DNA from: Oidiodendron maius Zn
Taxonomy: Eukaryota > Ascomycota > Leotiomycetes > Myxotrichaceae
Direction of reading: 5' to 3'
NCBI GenBank assembly: GCA_000827325.1
Contig: KN832878.1
Location: 124,001 to 188,000, forward strand
DNA: 64,000 nucleotides
Shown: positions 33,821-45,590 of the stretch, in pieces
Numbering within the stretch: position 1 is the first letter of the stretch
Layout: every line of letters begins with the position of its first letter
Position numbers and translations under genes: made by a program
The notes under the pieces: generated by a model
Database searches by the model: none
The model's input: the letters and a program-made list of their open reading frames with translations, nothing else
What the model was told of the DNA's origin: nothing

Positions 33821-35143
33821 ATGACGCAATTTCAATGGTCATCCACTGGCAGAGAGGTAGTTGAAGAATTTCAAGCCATTGTTGTTGATAAAACAAGTAA
33901 GTCAATTGGATGGTAGGAATCTATACTAGCATTGCTTGTATAGATACTCGAAATCCAATGCTAATACTGCACAGTTGTAATTACAGGCGCCAGTCAAGGT
34001 GGAGTTGGTGCTGAAACGGCATTTTCTCTCGCCTTTGGAAATCCGAAGCACCTCGTACTTGCAGGGCGCTCTGAACAAAAGATCAAACCCGTCATTGAAG
34101 AAATTAACAAGACTAATCCGTCAATCAAAACTACTTTTGTTCAAGTAGATCTCGGATCTCAAGCATCAGTACGAGGTGCTGCAGCGGCTATCAATGCTGC
34201 CGTCGAGAGAATTGATATTCTAATTAACAATGCAGCAATAATGGCCTGCCCTTACACCAAGACCGAAGATGGAATTGAATCTCAATTTGCAACAAACTAT
34301 GTCGGTCACTTTCTCCTGACGAATTTGTTGATGGAAAAGCTCCTGGCCGCAGGAGATGGGACTCGAATTGTTAACATCACGAGTACTGCAGGGGCGACAG
34401 GGGAAATTCATCTTGACGACATCAATTTTGATGTAAGTGCGATGAGCTAGCTTGTCTAATAACCCGGATGCTAACAAGTATTCAATGTTCAGGACGGCAA
34501 ATCTTATAATCCTATTGCAGCTTATGGACAGTCGAAAGTGGCGAATATTCTCTTTACAGTGAGCTTATCCAAGAATTTTTCGAGCAGAAAACTTGCTTCA
34601 TTCTCAGTTCATCCTGGAAGTAAGTATATTGCCTATTCATGTATGGAAAGAAAGTTATACGCTTACCACATGTCAGGTATATCTACTGGCCTACAGAAAC
34701 ATTTCCATGATCCAGCTACTTTCAAAGAGTGTATGGATTATGTCGAAGCCAAGATTGGAGGCAAGTCATACCACTTTATCATAGTCTTAGTCTTGCTCAA
34801 GACAGACATGCTACTCATGCATTTGAGCGATTATTGAATGGGTTATGAAGGAAACTGATATTTTACGTAGGCAACTTCAAATTCGAAGAGAAGAAAACCT
34901 TGCAGCAAGGTTGTTCTACAACATTAGTAGCTGCTCTAGACCCATCAATCACAGGTAATTAATTCATCGCCACTTATAAGGTTCGAGTTTTCTTGTCTAA
35001 GAAGCACAGATTCTTCCGGCAAGTACCTTGCAGATGCTGATATCGCAAAATTGCAGCCCAAATCTTCTGTTACGGATTCAGATACTGCTGAAAAGCTGTG
35101 GACGTTGAGTGAGAAACTAGTAGGTCAAAAGTTTTCCTGGTAA
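33821..35143 (+). CDS. Short-chain dehydrogenase/reductase (retinol-dehydrogenase-like)
   Basis: NAD(P)-dependent oxidoreductase, 320 residues. Exons: 33821-33896, 33975-34432, 34493-34619, 34677-34760, 34871-34954, 35010-35143. Motifs: cofactor loop TGASQGGVG near residue 30, LAGRSEQK, DLGSQASV, ILINNAAIM, catalytic Ser in VNITSTAG, and YGQSK with the catalytic Tyr and Lys. The C-terminal part (VHPGSISTGLQKHF, LAALDPSITDSSGKYLAD) resembles the WW-oxidoreductase/retinol-dehydrogenase-like fungal branch. Intron 4 uses a GC donor (G|gcaagt at 34761), the only phase-consistent choice. The leader MTQFQWSSTGREVVEEF is typical. The substrate is unknown. A decayed SDR lies downstream on the other strand. 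Confidence 0.9.
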
Positions 35144-35738
35144 ACTTTGAGAGTCGGATGTCGCAGTAGTTGAGAATTGACCCCTTGTTGCTCATCGGAT
35201 CAATAAAGAATCCCGAACCGTCTCCTGCCACCATGTTTGTGTGATATTGGTGTTGAAAGTTTTAAGTTTTCGGCTTATCCAGGACCTACAAGGGTGGGGG
35301 GTTGCTAGGCTTAGTGTTCTGAGTCTAAAGGCTCACTGTTGAAATAAGTCTGCTCGCTGTCCAAAAGCTCACATATAAATTATACTCAAAACTAAAATTT
35401 TCGCAACACCGGTGCTTGACTAAGCCCTTGTATTTCTTAGCCTTTCCATTTGGGATGTATCACAATGTAGAATGCAGTAGGCAAGCTCACACGCGGTCCG
35501 TGTTCTGGAACATTAAAACTTAAGCTATAATGAGAAAATTCGAAATACCGCAATAAAAATGCTGAGTCTGAATTCCTAGGCTATTCCCTTGTGTCAAATC
35601 TTTTTACCGCTACTTAAAGAGAACTTGGGTGCGGCGTAAAATTACACGAGAGAGGGACAGAGAATATTCCTTGCACGCCCGTGGTCCACTAGTTGGTTTA
35701 TTTCTTTTCCTTTTATCCCGTAAATCAGGTCATCTTGG
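35144..35738. other. Convergent intergenic region
   Basis: Between the intact SDR and the decayed SDR. No open frame, RNA or repeat was recognised. Confidence 0.35.
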
Positions 35739-36830
35739 TTAGAGTTGGATCCTAGAAAATGTTAGAATTTGAAACCCCCAAGAATATTGGATCTTTCGAG
35801 AAAGTAATGAGATAACGGCCGTAAGGTCCATATAATCTAAATAGCTCAGATTCGCCCACCTGCCCAGGACCAGCAGCTCGGACGATCCTTTCAGAGCGTT
35901 ATCAACATTCTTCTCCGTCAACTTCTCAACAGGGGCGGCGCTTTGTGTACGCTTTGGCCTAATAGCTCTCCATCTGCGACATGAATAGTAGGATTCTGGT
36001 TCTCATACAGATTAGAGGTAACCGGGATGTAAAAGTTAAGAAATGACCCTGTGAAAGATGGGTTGGAAATGCATTGTCGAAGAATTCTGACTTGACAGTT
36101 CCAGCAACAACTGTGACGACTTTCACATAGAGAGGTGCAAGTTCAATTCTCATAATATCACTCATCATGCTCACTTCCATTTTGTTGGAGGGGCTTTACA
36201 TGCCTGTGAAAGTCGATGGATCACTTCATTTGTAGAAGGTGGCCAGAGTATACAGTTATTAGGCCACTAAAACGCACGTCAGCTGTTATCCATCTTCACA
36301 CAGTATTCAGTTAAGTTAAAGAACATCACATGCGCCTAAATATATGCTGTGATAGAAGAGAAGCTAGTTAAGACTCCTTTCACAACCTCAAGGACTGGCG
36401 CAGATTGCTGCTACCGCTAATAGGCCGAAGCCATTCACATCAAACATTTTCTTTGAGAACTGGAGACATGTGTCGAGAGCGGCATAACATAACCTTAAGG
36501 ATAGTAATTAACATATCACAGATGTACCAGAAGAAGCATGCTTACCACATCCAGCATTGTTAACAAGAAAGTCGAGAATATCGCCAGTTGCAAGCTTGAT
36601 CTCCGCCACTGCCTTTTCAAAATCTCCGATTCTGTAGCATCCAGACTGGCCGTATAGCTCCCACGACCTTTCAAACACATCATATTTCTCAAATTTCTGG
36701 CTATTGCCAAAATAGGAAGACCCTTCAAGTGAGACTCCTGAACCAAAGTGTCTCCAATACGACCTTCGCTATACCCGGTAACGAGGACAGCCTGTGGAAT
36801 TTGCTGAGAAGATAAAGTCTCGCCGCGTCG
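35739..36830 (-). pseudogene. Decayed SDR (AYR1-like acyl-DHAP reductase family)
   Basis: Fragments in several frames match one short-chain dehydrogenase in order. VLVTGYSEGRIGDTLVQESH and LPILAIARNL (about 36780-36690) are the cofactor end. DFEKAVAEIKLATGDILDF and LVNNAGCG lie near 36625-36540. KKMFDVNGFGLLAV is near 36445-36400, MSDIMRIELAPLYVKVVTVV near 36165-36110, and a C-terminal part ends at 35739. The first two blocks are in different frames, so there is a frameshift near 36625; another lies near 36480, and a stop follows GLLAV. No start codon joins the first block in phase. The family contains NADPH-dependent 1-acyldihydroxyacetone-phosphate reductases. It is a host-gene remnant with no sign of function. 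Confidence 0.8.
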
Positions 36831-37487
36831 GGAGAAGATAAATAGCTTGAGAGAATCAAGTACTTGCGCAACTCAGGTAATATACCTTGGATTGAGCTTC
36901 TTGGGCAAGTACATAACTATCTGGGCGATTTAGCCCTGATTCGTTGATGAACATCACGTGACCCAGCTCAAGAGCTTCATGTCGGCAAATAGATATTCAG
37001 GAGCAGCTAGATCGGTAATAAGCCTCCATGCATATCGGGGAGGAAATCATTCCCGACGGTTTCATCGCACTATTCTAGGCTGCAGGGAGCAGCCCTCGGC
37101 GCCACCATGCATCTTACATTCCCGATTCGTACCATGTCGCTGCTCTTGGCGGACCAGCTGAAGCGAGCGAACACGGATGAAGGGACCTACTTACTGTATC
37201 TATAGATACTGTAATACCGCCCGTGGTTTACCCGAAAATACGGTCACGTGACTTACTCCGTATACCGACCTGTCGCAGGGCCTAGCTCAATTGTGCGGGA
37301 GCCTCTAAAAGTACATATTCCCACTTCGACACAGTGAGCGAAGCGAACTGATTTGATTCTAGTGGTAAAAACCACTACCTATTTAACAACCAGGCCGACA
37401 TTTCACGGAGAAAACGGAAAGGAGTGATCAGGTTGCACTAAGAGCCCATTTCTATAATTTCCATAAACTCTGCTTTTCAAAACCAGT
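36831..37487. promoter_or_regulatory. Promoter region of the Zn2Cys6 gene with two CACGTG boxes
   Basis: CACGTG at 36955-36960 and 37245-37250, each inside TCACGTGAC, is a bHLH or bZIP-type core. Otherwise no gene was seen here. Confidence 0.45.
37191..37214. promoter_or_regulatory. 24-bp near-perfect palindrome
   Basis: The core GTATCTATAGATAC (37196-37209) is a perfect 14-bp palindrome, and the outer arms TTAC/GTAA also pair, with one mismatched pair between. It lies about 275 bp before the start of the zinc-cluster gene. It could be an operator for a dimeric factor or a chance hairpin. Confidence 0.5.
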
Positions 37488-39151
37488 ATGGCTCGTCATG
37501 TTGGGCGCAGTCGGGGTTGCAAGTCTTGCCTCCAGCGTCGAATGAAGGTACTTCCTGGCCGAGTTTCAAGGGTTGATAATTCACGCTACTTACCTTCTAC
37601 AGTGCGATGAGAAGATGCCCGAGTGCACCCAGTGCGTTTCGCGCGGCCAAAAATGTCCCGGCGCCACAGTCGGGGCAGTCTTTATCCCTATGAAGCCAAA
37701 GATGAAGAAGAAAGCGGGGGCGAAGGGAAGTGGGGATTCTCGTTCGCAAAGAGATCAAAGTGTATTCTCGGAAGATTCAAAAAGTGCCCACACCAATGGA
37801 CCTTCTGATATATCCCACACAGCCCCCCGTAGCAGCAAACTCATTACCGCTTCTGCTTTTGGGGAATTTCTCTTTCCAACAGCCTATCAGCCGTCCAAGA
37901 CAGCGCCATTTGAGCAGCTGTTCCTTGGCCATTTTATATCTGCCTTTGACAACCGGAACCTTCAACGAACCCCCATGGGCTCATGGTATGATCACCTACC
38001 AGCTATCTACAACACCTCGCCTTATCAGTCATGCCGGGAATCTACACGAGCTGCGATGATGGTGCATTATGGCGCCATGACAGGCGATGTGTCTATTCAG
38101 ACTGAAGCATTCAGATGGTATGCTAAAGCACTCGAAAGCCAACGCTCATTTCTGCAGAAAGACAAACTGGGCCACACGAAAACCATGCCGGCAGCGGAAG
38201 AGATCTTATCACCGATCATCCTGGCATTATTTGAATTGGTCTCTTGCACCACTCCTACAGGATGGATGGATCACATAACAGGAGCAGCAACCATGCTTGA
38301 GATGAGAAGACCTGAAAATTGTCAAACTGGCCTGGCTCATCTCGTGTTTCGCACAATAAGGCCCACAATTGTAAGTTGCGGCTCAGTCATGACTAGTATT
38401 CTGAAAATCTAATAAATGACAGGTTTATATGACTATGGCCACTGAAGAGCAACATAAGTTTGCTCTGCCGCCGTGGACTACACTGCCATTTCAAGTTTAT
38501 CCTAAAACATCTTACGACAAACTCCTCGACATCTTGCTTCTAATACCCGGATGTTTGTCACTCAGGAATAAGATTGATCTTGTCTCTGATTTAGATGCTT
38601 TCAAGTACCAGAAACTGCGATCCAAGCTTGAGCTATCAGCTTCATCGCTTCTAATACGTCTCCAAGATTGGTGGCAAGAATATTCTCAGGAGCATGCCAG
38701 AACTGGAAGAGACGCCAACCTGTTTGGAGGACAAAAGCCCTTCTCAACCTCAAGCGAACCATATTTCCCAGATGCTTTCACGGCTGCATGTACCGCTTCA
38801 TACCATGCATCATTCATCATGATATATGCCTTGCTCACGTTCTGCTCCAGCGAGGCAGATGTGTACGATCCTCAAATCGCGTGGCATTCCGGCCAGATCC
38901 TAGGGTCGTGTGCCTATTTGATGGCGAACCGGCCATCAAGCGCAGTGACCGTGATGATGGTCTTTCCTTTGAAGATTATATGTCGCTCCTCTCGAAACGA
39001 ATTACAAAGGCAGGAGGCTTACGAGATCTTAGAAATGTGGGGCCAGAAGAAGGGAATTCAAGGTATCTGCACACAAGCGGCCCCCTTTTATAACATCCCG
39101 GTAATAACGACATCGACCATTGGAAGTCAAATACCGCAATATATCCCATGA
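37488..39151 (+). CDS. Zn2Cys6 transcription factor
   Basis: Nuclear regulator of 518 residues. Exons: 37488-37547, 37603-38370, 38423-39151. The zinc cluster starts SRGCKSCLQRRMK, is cut by intron 1 and continues CDEKMPECTQCVSRGQKCPG; all six cysteines are present. The regulatory half shows FLFPTAYQPSKTAPFEQLFLG, FISAFDN and PILLALFELVSCTTP-like segments, ending with a helix-rich domain typical of fungal-specific factors acting on metabolic genes. The intron between the third and fourth cysteines is a common position in this family. It lies between the decayed SDR and a laccase, so a former role in that group is possible but unproven. Confidence 0.9.
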
Positions 39152-39879
39152 CTAGTAGGATGGGACACTCAAAATTAAAATATCAGATGTAGCGTCGGTG
39201 TATACTTTCGGGTATTTGTTGACTTTGGTGTTGAAGCTATAGATTAGGCTCAGGATTCTGGCCTTTTATCTAGATTGCCTGATTCCTGGGAAATTGTGGG
39301 CAAGCTTTCCGCGACTGCGACACGCAACAAGTACCCACCATGAATAGTAGGAAAGAGTGGGGGACGCGTGGAAATGGGAATGCAAGAGAATGCAAGGGGC
39401 AAAATATAATCTTTAATCTGGACCAAGCGGGTCGCTCCCTTTCAATTCAGGCTGAGGTCAAGCTGAAATCACCCCATGTTTCAGGCTGAAGATAACTTCA
39501 AACTAGGGGAACAGCTGAACAAGGGCGCTCCTACACGACTTCGGCCCCCAACTGCGATATGCAACAGAGGCAAGGTTAACTATTTATTGATAAGGTAGAT
39601 TAATCTTGTATCAGGGGAAATTGTGGAGGCTGCTCTGGTTAAATTACGTGCGACAAAATCGATCGTCAGGTGCTTAGGTCAAAGGCAGCTGAATGAATTA
39701 ATAAACGCATAGCTAAAAATTTCAATTTATATGAGAGGCTAATATCATCTATGAAATATTATTATGTGAACGGATAAGAGATGATGCACGCTGTATGAAA
39801 ATGACAGCTAAGACTTGCTTTCAAGTAGAACGTTGCTAGGCAATGGAACTTTGACCACAATATTAATACAAGACGACAT
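39152..39879. other. Convergent intergenic region
   Basis: Between the ends of the zinc-cluster and laccase genes. AT-rich toward the laccase, with no gene or repeat recognised. Confidence 0.35.
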
Positions 39880-42042
39880 TTACTCTCCAGAGTCGATTTG
39901 ATTTACAACATTGTGACCACTATAGTAAGCCCAATCACGACAGGTTTGGGCCATAATGGATGGAATAGAGCGCTCGGAGATATCGCAAGGACGCTCCTAT
40001 GGAAATGGTAAGTTAATGAATTTTGGAAGCCACCTAAGGGAAAGTTAACTAACCATGATGTTTATATACAGTCCGTCGCTGACGTGCCATGCGACGTGAC
40101 AGTGGAATGGCCAAACGCCGGGGTTATCAGCGATGAAGTCTAGAACGATGTAACTCTCTCCGCCCGGTTCAAGTTTGGCAGGATTGCCGGCGTCGATAAG
40201 TTGGGTGTCTCGGCGTTGAGGGTTGTGCGGGCGAGTGATGGTCCCATTCCATCTGCCAGTTCCTTGAGCGACAACCCAGAAATTGTGGCCGTGGAGATGC
40301 ATTGGGTGTGAGAATGGATCGATACTGTGTAGAATAAGGCGAATGGACTTGCTGCGTCCGAAGTTGTAGACGTTCCACTGAGGATCATACGGATACGATG
40401 TGTTGCCAAGGTTAGCAAGAAGAAGCAAGGGATGGCTGTATTTGTCAGTTGAGAAATTTTGGAACAAAGTATTCTGGCTCGACTTACTTGTAGTTGGCAA
40501 GGAATGACTGATTGTTCATCTTCCAAACGAGCGCACCGGTCTCGTTTGCACCAAATGATATTTCGAGGTCTTGGGTGAAAGCAGGTTTTGCTGGTGGCGC
40601 TTCGATGTACAGCGGCTCAGTGATGCTAATATCGTCGTTAGAGCAGTTTGTAGATGTAAACGTAGTCGCAACGGATTTTGGTGTCGTCGAAGTGTTTGCA
40701 TCCTCATAATAAATGGCCGCAAGCGCGGTGGATTGATTAGTGTGGCTACAAGTGGTGCTAATATAGGATCGCATCCAATATGCATCAGTTGAACAGCCAG
40801 TTGCTTTGACAATCACATCAGTGCGTTGTCCTACACCAAGAGTTACGACGTTGGTATCGTATGGCTTGACAGGGACGAAATCGTTGGCAATGACAGTCAT
40901 AGTGTGATTGTCAATAGTAAATTTCTGAAGCCCCTCGGCACCGGAGTTGATCAAACGGAGTCGATGCGTTTTCCCGGTTGTGAACTTGAATTTTGATACA
41001 CCAGCATTCGGTATGCAGTCTCTGCCCCGAGCGAGCGCGCAGTCAAAGCTCATCTTGCCATTGATGAGATTGTTGTCCGAGTAGGGAACGGTGATCTGGC
41101 CAGTAATATTCTGAACAATTGCATAGTAATCGTCATGGAAGTAGTCATTCTGATAATATTTATTAGATGTAACTTCGTCTTGTATCTGCGTTCCAATACG
41201 TACCACCATGACAGGCCCAAGATCATAATCATACTCAGCATGAGCAGGACCGTGGATAATCATGGGTCCGAAAACTCCGTTCGCATATTGAGCACTGTAA
41301 TGGGAATGATACCAACCGGTTCCGTAAACATCCGCTCTAAATGAATATGTAAAGGTGCCATTAGGAGCAATAGGACATTGTGAAACTTTGAGACATTAGT
41401 ATATGCATTAATCAATTTGCTTCCAAAACCAACCAGATGGAACTCCGTCAAACCAGGGAGTTTCTTTCTGCAAAATCCCATGCCAATGAAGAGAAGTGCC
41501 TTCTTCCGGGCTGGATATCTTGTTCGTGACAGTGACCTTCAAACTTGATTAGTCTCCCAAAAGATACAATTTCGGCTACAACTCTAACTTGAATGGTGTC
41601 CCCCCAATTGGCCTCAATCATCGGCCCAGGATATTGTCCATTGATAAGAGTGGCGCTTCTGTTCACTCCGTCCGGAGCTACCCAGTGGCGGGCAATCTCG
41701 AAGTTGAACGATCGAATGACTCCGGTATTTGGAGCATCCCCATGCGGGCTGGATTCCTCAGCAGTTCTCTTACCCCAAGGATAGCCATGTGGCAGTGGCT
41801 AGTTTTCCAGTGAGTATTCGCTTTTTTCGGCGAGCAGAGTCTTACATTATTTGTCAAAAATGGCTGAAGGCGAGGAGCGTCGAGTGTTCCTAGGACGGAT
41901 CCGCCTATTGTTTGGCACGGATTAGAGTCTAATTTTGATACAGTTTAATAGTTTGGACCTTAAAACACTTGCCATTTGTAATACTTTGCGGCAGACTTGC
42001 TATTAAGTTTGCAGCCCCGAGGATAGAAGAGAGGAGCGTCAT
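39880..42042 (-). CDS. Secreted multicopper oxidase (laccase)
   Basis: Copper enzyme oxidising phenols with reduction of O2 to water; 605 residues. Exons: 42042-41973, 41928-41846, 41798-41580, 41536-41434, 41385-41204, 41149-40488, 40435-40054, 39996-39880. Residues 1-18 look like a signal peptide. The four copper motifs are [23 protein letters not shown] and [12 protein letters not shown]. The C-terminus [20 protein letters not shown] is characteristic of ascomycete laccases. Intron 1 has a GC donor (G|gcaagt at 41972). The intron 3 boundary is ambiguous by three bases. All copper ligands are present, so it should be active. Roles in this family include pigment formation, lignin or phenol breakdown and metabolite coupling; the context does not decide. 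Confidence 0.93.
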
Positions 42043-42160
42043 AATGACCGTTTAGATGCGAACAATATCACGCAAACAGAAGTCAAGAAGGCAGGAAACA
42101 AGGAACGTGAATGAGGCAAAATGAAATGGACAATCTATGCTAACGCCCCAAAGGCTTCTC

Positions 42161-42167
42161 TTATATA
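42161..42167 (-). promoter_or_regulatory. TATA box of the laccase gene
   Basis: TATATAA on the minus strand, about 120 nt upstream of the laccase ATG, in a good position for a core promoter. Confidence 0.5.
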
Positions 42168-43147
42168 CGAAATGGCTATCTACGAACTTACCTTAGGCAT
42201 AAGTCTCCTTAATTCAACTTTTCAATAAAGCCCTTCTCCAGGCCCTTGTCCCGCAACAAGCGAAGGGATTATTTCCAGAACTCGCCTGGTCGAGGAAGGC
42301 TGCTCCTAATTATTACCAATCTCAGCATCCTTGCAAGACACGACGTATTCTTGGCTCGGTTGGCAGTTGTACCTGTATGGTTGAAGATCTTTCGGTCGAA
42401 GCTAAATTCGAAAGATGGCGGAGTAGAATGTATGGCTGAGAATCTAGCGCCGATCCCTGCATGCAAAGATTTCCGCTTTGGGCGACAATATCAGGGGTGG
42501 GATAACCGAGAGACAGGCGCTATTTCGCAGAACTGCCAGCTCTTACTCTGACTGCAGATAGCCAAGAATAAGAGCTACTGCCATTTCCCCACCCGAAACT
42601 GGCAATCTCGGCGTAGCGTGTTAAACAAGAAGTACCGGGTAAGTGTTCCAAGAGCGCTTCATATAACACAGTCTAGACTAACTGTGCCCTGTAGAGCGAT
42701 CACCTGCCTGTTATAGATGCTGGATTCTTATGATCAACATAAAATATCGTTTGGCAACTACTGAGCCTCCATAGACGACATTTAAGTTCCTTGTTGAGGA
42801 TATTAAAGAAACTCAAGGAAAGTAGTCTTCGCAGCTCTTGGCCTGTGCAACAGGAAAATATGTATTCGATATGGAATACTTTAACCTATCAAACATTCTG
42901 CTGATTGAACAAGTATGAAATTGCTCTATTTTGGTATGAAATGTTCTAGAGTAAGCCAAAGTACAGCACTGTTCGCAAAATACTTGCAAGAATATAATTA
43001 CACTATCAATGCGCACTCCACTCCATCTACCAAAACGCCAGAACATTACCAAACGACCCCACCAATATAGCAGAGTCATTTCACGCTAGTCTAATTCTAA
43101 GTACATAGATTTGATGATACTTTAGATTCCGGCACCAGTCCTTTATT
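42168..43147. other. Intergenic region, no gene seen
   Basis: Between the laccase promoter and the 3' end of the RTA1-like gene. Short open frames on both strands lack motifs. Confidence 0.35.
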
Positions 43148-44224
43148 CTACTGGCGGAGACAAGGTGCACCCTCCGCGCCAGTCAGGGAGATTTCCTCCT
43201 TGCCGCTTTCTAAGCCGTGCACAGTCTGGTATTTGATATCGTTGAACTTGTTTTGAAATCCAACACCAGGGTGGAAGATGATAAGAGCGTAGACGGCAAT
43301 AACTATCATGCTATGCACAAGATTAGCATTAATGAAATGCACTGCTAGAGAAATTAACATACCAAGATTCGAGGATAATGAACGGTGTCTCCTCCCTCAT
43401 CAAGGAGTTATCCCATCCGCCACCTAATTCAACCACCCTGTAGACGCATCGAGTGAAAATAGTCGCAAATGACACAACAGCAGCCCAGAGGAATCCTCGA
43501 AATTTAGTGCTAGCTCGAAGTTTGGAATATTCAGGATTGCGCGACGAAGCAAATCTTTTGGCCAGTATTGCAAAGTCACCACATGCAAAAGCAAAGAGCA
43601 CAAGAGACACAATTTGAAAGATCAGTCCAGCCAGCATGAGATGATTTCCCAATGCCATGGTACTATCTTTTGTTGCAGCAGAGGCAACGCCTCCGCCGGC
43701 ACCCTGAAGGGATAGGGAAATGATATCGCAGTTGATAAAGAATCGAGTATACCAGACTGGTCTAATGCGAGAAATGTTTTGACCGTAGACGATAATACTT
43801 ATCAAAGTCAGAGGAATTCATATGGAAGCTTGATGAAGGACTCACATTCGGGAGAGACAAAGGTATAGTCCTGCAGAGTAGAAGGCCGGGCCAATTGTGA
43901 GACAAACAATTTGAACAAGGAAACTGTTTAGGTTAATATCTGCCCCCCGATAGCATGACGAAAGACTAACGTGCTTAATTTATATGGGTTGTTGTGCATG
44001 AGAATTCGACCAAGATACCCAATCAACTCGGAGCTCGAACCCAAGCCCATGGCAATAAGGAAGGTCCAAGTCTTATACTTCCTTCCCAAGGCAAGATGGC
44101 CAACTAGAGAGATACTGAAGAGGACCAGAAAGATAATACTAGCGGCCATGTTTGGAGCATAGCCCAGAGATGAGCCGTCCGGAGGACAGTCTGGTCCGAT
44201 AGCCTTGCATTTCATGGCCGCCAT
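43148..44224 (-). CDS. RTA1-like seven-helix membrane protein
   Basis: Member of the fungal lipid-translocating exporter family (RTA1/RSB1), linked in yeasts to lipid stress and resistance to toxic lipophilic compounds. 309 residues; exons 44224-43971, 43923-43846, 43797-43363, 43310-43148. The N-terminus CKAIGPDCPPDGSSLGYAPN, GSSSELIGYLGRIL, YLCLSRIIIVYG, RIRPVWYTRFFINCDIISL, LQGAGGGVAS, ELGGGWDNSLMREETPFIILE and HPGV are family landmarks. The frame is open to 44359, but a TATA box lies exactly there and the family normally starts just before the CKAIGPDC motif. I therefore chose ATG 44224. Confidence 0.93.
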
Positions 44225-44358
44225 AGTGCTGTGACTCTTCTTAACTTTGGGGTGACAGTGAAGAAAGTGGGATATAAAGTGCAATAAAACGACTGCTAGG
44301 AGAGTAAGAGCACGAAGAAGCGGAATGAAATGACAGGTGATAAGAGAAGAGATGTGCA

Positions 44359-44366
44359 TATATATA
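44359..44366 (-). promoter_or_regulatory. TATA box of the RTA1-like gene
   Basis: TATATATA about 135 nt upstream of the chosen ATG. It coincides with the alternative upstream start at 44359, which argues against that start. Confidence 0.5.
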
Positions 44367-45325
44367 CAAAACCTTAACCCTCAACAACAACCCATGTCTT
44401 TCAAGGAAAGTTATCGTTTTGTCGTAGCCCCATTGCACGTCCTTGGCATTCGACCCGTCTGCTGGGCGAAGTGTATGAGCTAAGCCATTCTTTCATCTAG
44501 GTTGTAATTTCTCGTTATTCAGGGATAAGAATACCAATCCCAACCCAACGAATCTCACAGGTCGATACAAGGACTAGATCTCCAAATTTAGGGCTGGGCA
44601 GCCGCTGTCTGCTGCAGCGAGATCCGTCTCATCCATTTTGGGTATCCAGGTTGCAGGCACGTGATCTCGCTTACTATAGCGCTAGTGACTAAAGGGAAGA
44701 TTTTGCGGTCTGGGATCTGAGAAACCGTGCCACACTTCAGGGCGCTGTAAAGCCGATGTATTTTTGCCCCTTGCAGATCCCAATTGTGTGTCCCAAAGGT
44801 CCCAGAAACCCTGAATCTGTTCTCTTCATGCTTAAAGTGTCATAAGCGTGGCCTTAGCAAGCGGTACATAAGACGCCACCAGTGGGTGTCAGAATTGATG
44901 GCACTGGCGCCACTTTAGCTGAAACACCACATTAGCAATGGTGCAACATCACAATGGAAAAAGTTCGTGCGCGTATATCTGAGACGCTTAATCGATGTAA
45001 ATTAGTAGTTGAATCTAGTGGGAGAGCACGTTATATTAATATAGAAGAAGAAATTGAGTACTTTGGAGTGTCACTTAAGTATGCGCCTGTGCCAATTATT
45101 CTGGCACCCACTGGTGTGCCGTTGACGCGGGAGGCTTAGCAGCGCGAGAACGATGCACTAAAAAAGGTATCTAAAAAGTGGCCCGGAGATGCAGCTGAAA
45201 AGATCCATCGGTGAGAGCGGGAAAGTCTTGTTACTGCGTGAGATAGGCTCGAAGCAGAGTGGAAATTTTGCAGGTTCGAGTTTTATTTCTTTCACCTCCA
45301 TTCTAGAGTTTCTTTTCTCAATATA
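44367..45325. other. Gene-poor DNA with one short coding-like remnant
   Basis: No complete gene. The plus-strand frame 44954-45139 (61 codons, MEKVRARISETLNRC..., EEIEYFGVSLKYAPVPIIL) continues after its stop as ENDALKKVSKKWPGDAAEKIH. The charged, helix-like character suggests the worn end of some coding sequence, possibly a transposon protein, but I cannot name it. Confidence 0.3.
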
Positions 45326-45330
45326 TTAAC

Positions 45331-45585
45331 TGTTGACTGGTATAAGGCTTCAAGCATATCTACACATGCGATATAGCTGCCTACTAGGCTGCCCACTGGT
45401 GCCTATAGGGTGACTAAGTGGGAGCCTATTTGGTGACTCAATTGAGTGTATAGTGTTGAGCATAAAAGGCTCTAGTTCTCCTGAATCTCTTCTTACTTTA
45501 GTTGTCTCTGCATCACTTAATATAACACTGAGTTTCACCTTGATTCCTGACTACAACCTGTGCACTATGTGACCTCAGTTCAAGA
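45331..45585 (+). repeat. Solo LTR, copy B (fossil)
   Basis: 255 bp starting TGTTGACTGG, related to copy A at 31921-32189 in the opposite orientation. It is flanked by identical 5-bp repeats TTAAC (45326-45330 and 45586-45590), consistent with a target-site duplication. It contains a promoter-like GCATAAAAGGCTCTAG. No internal region adjoins it. The family is unplaced because no coding part remains. Mostly transition-type differences from copy A suggest both are old and were exposed to repeat-induced mutation. Confidence 0.72.
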
Positions 45586-45590
45586 TTAAC

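Noticed and set aside
44224-44359. Upstream ATG extension of the RTA1-like gene
   Set aside because: A TATA box sits at the upstream ATG and the extension lacks family similarity.
45331-45585. Terminal repeat of a DNA transposon
   Set aside because: The imperfect TGTTGA/TCTTGA ends, 5-bp duplications and promoter-like centre fit a solo LTR better than an inverted-repeat element.
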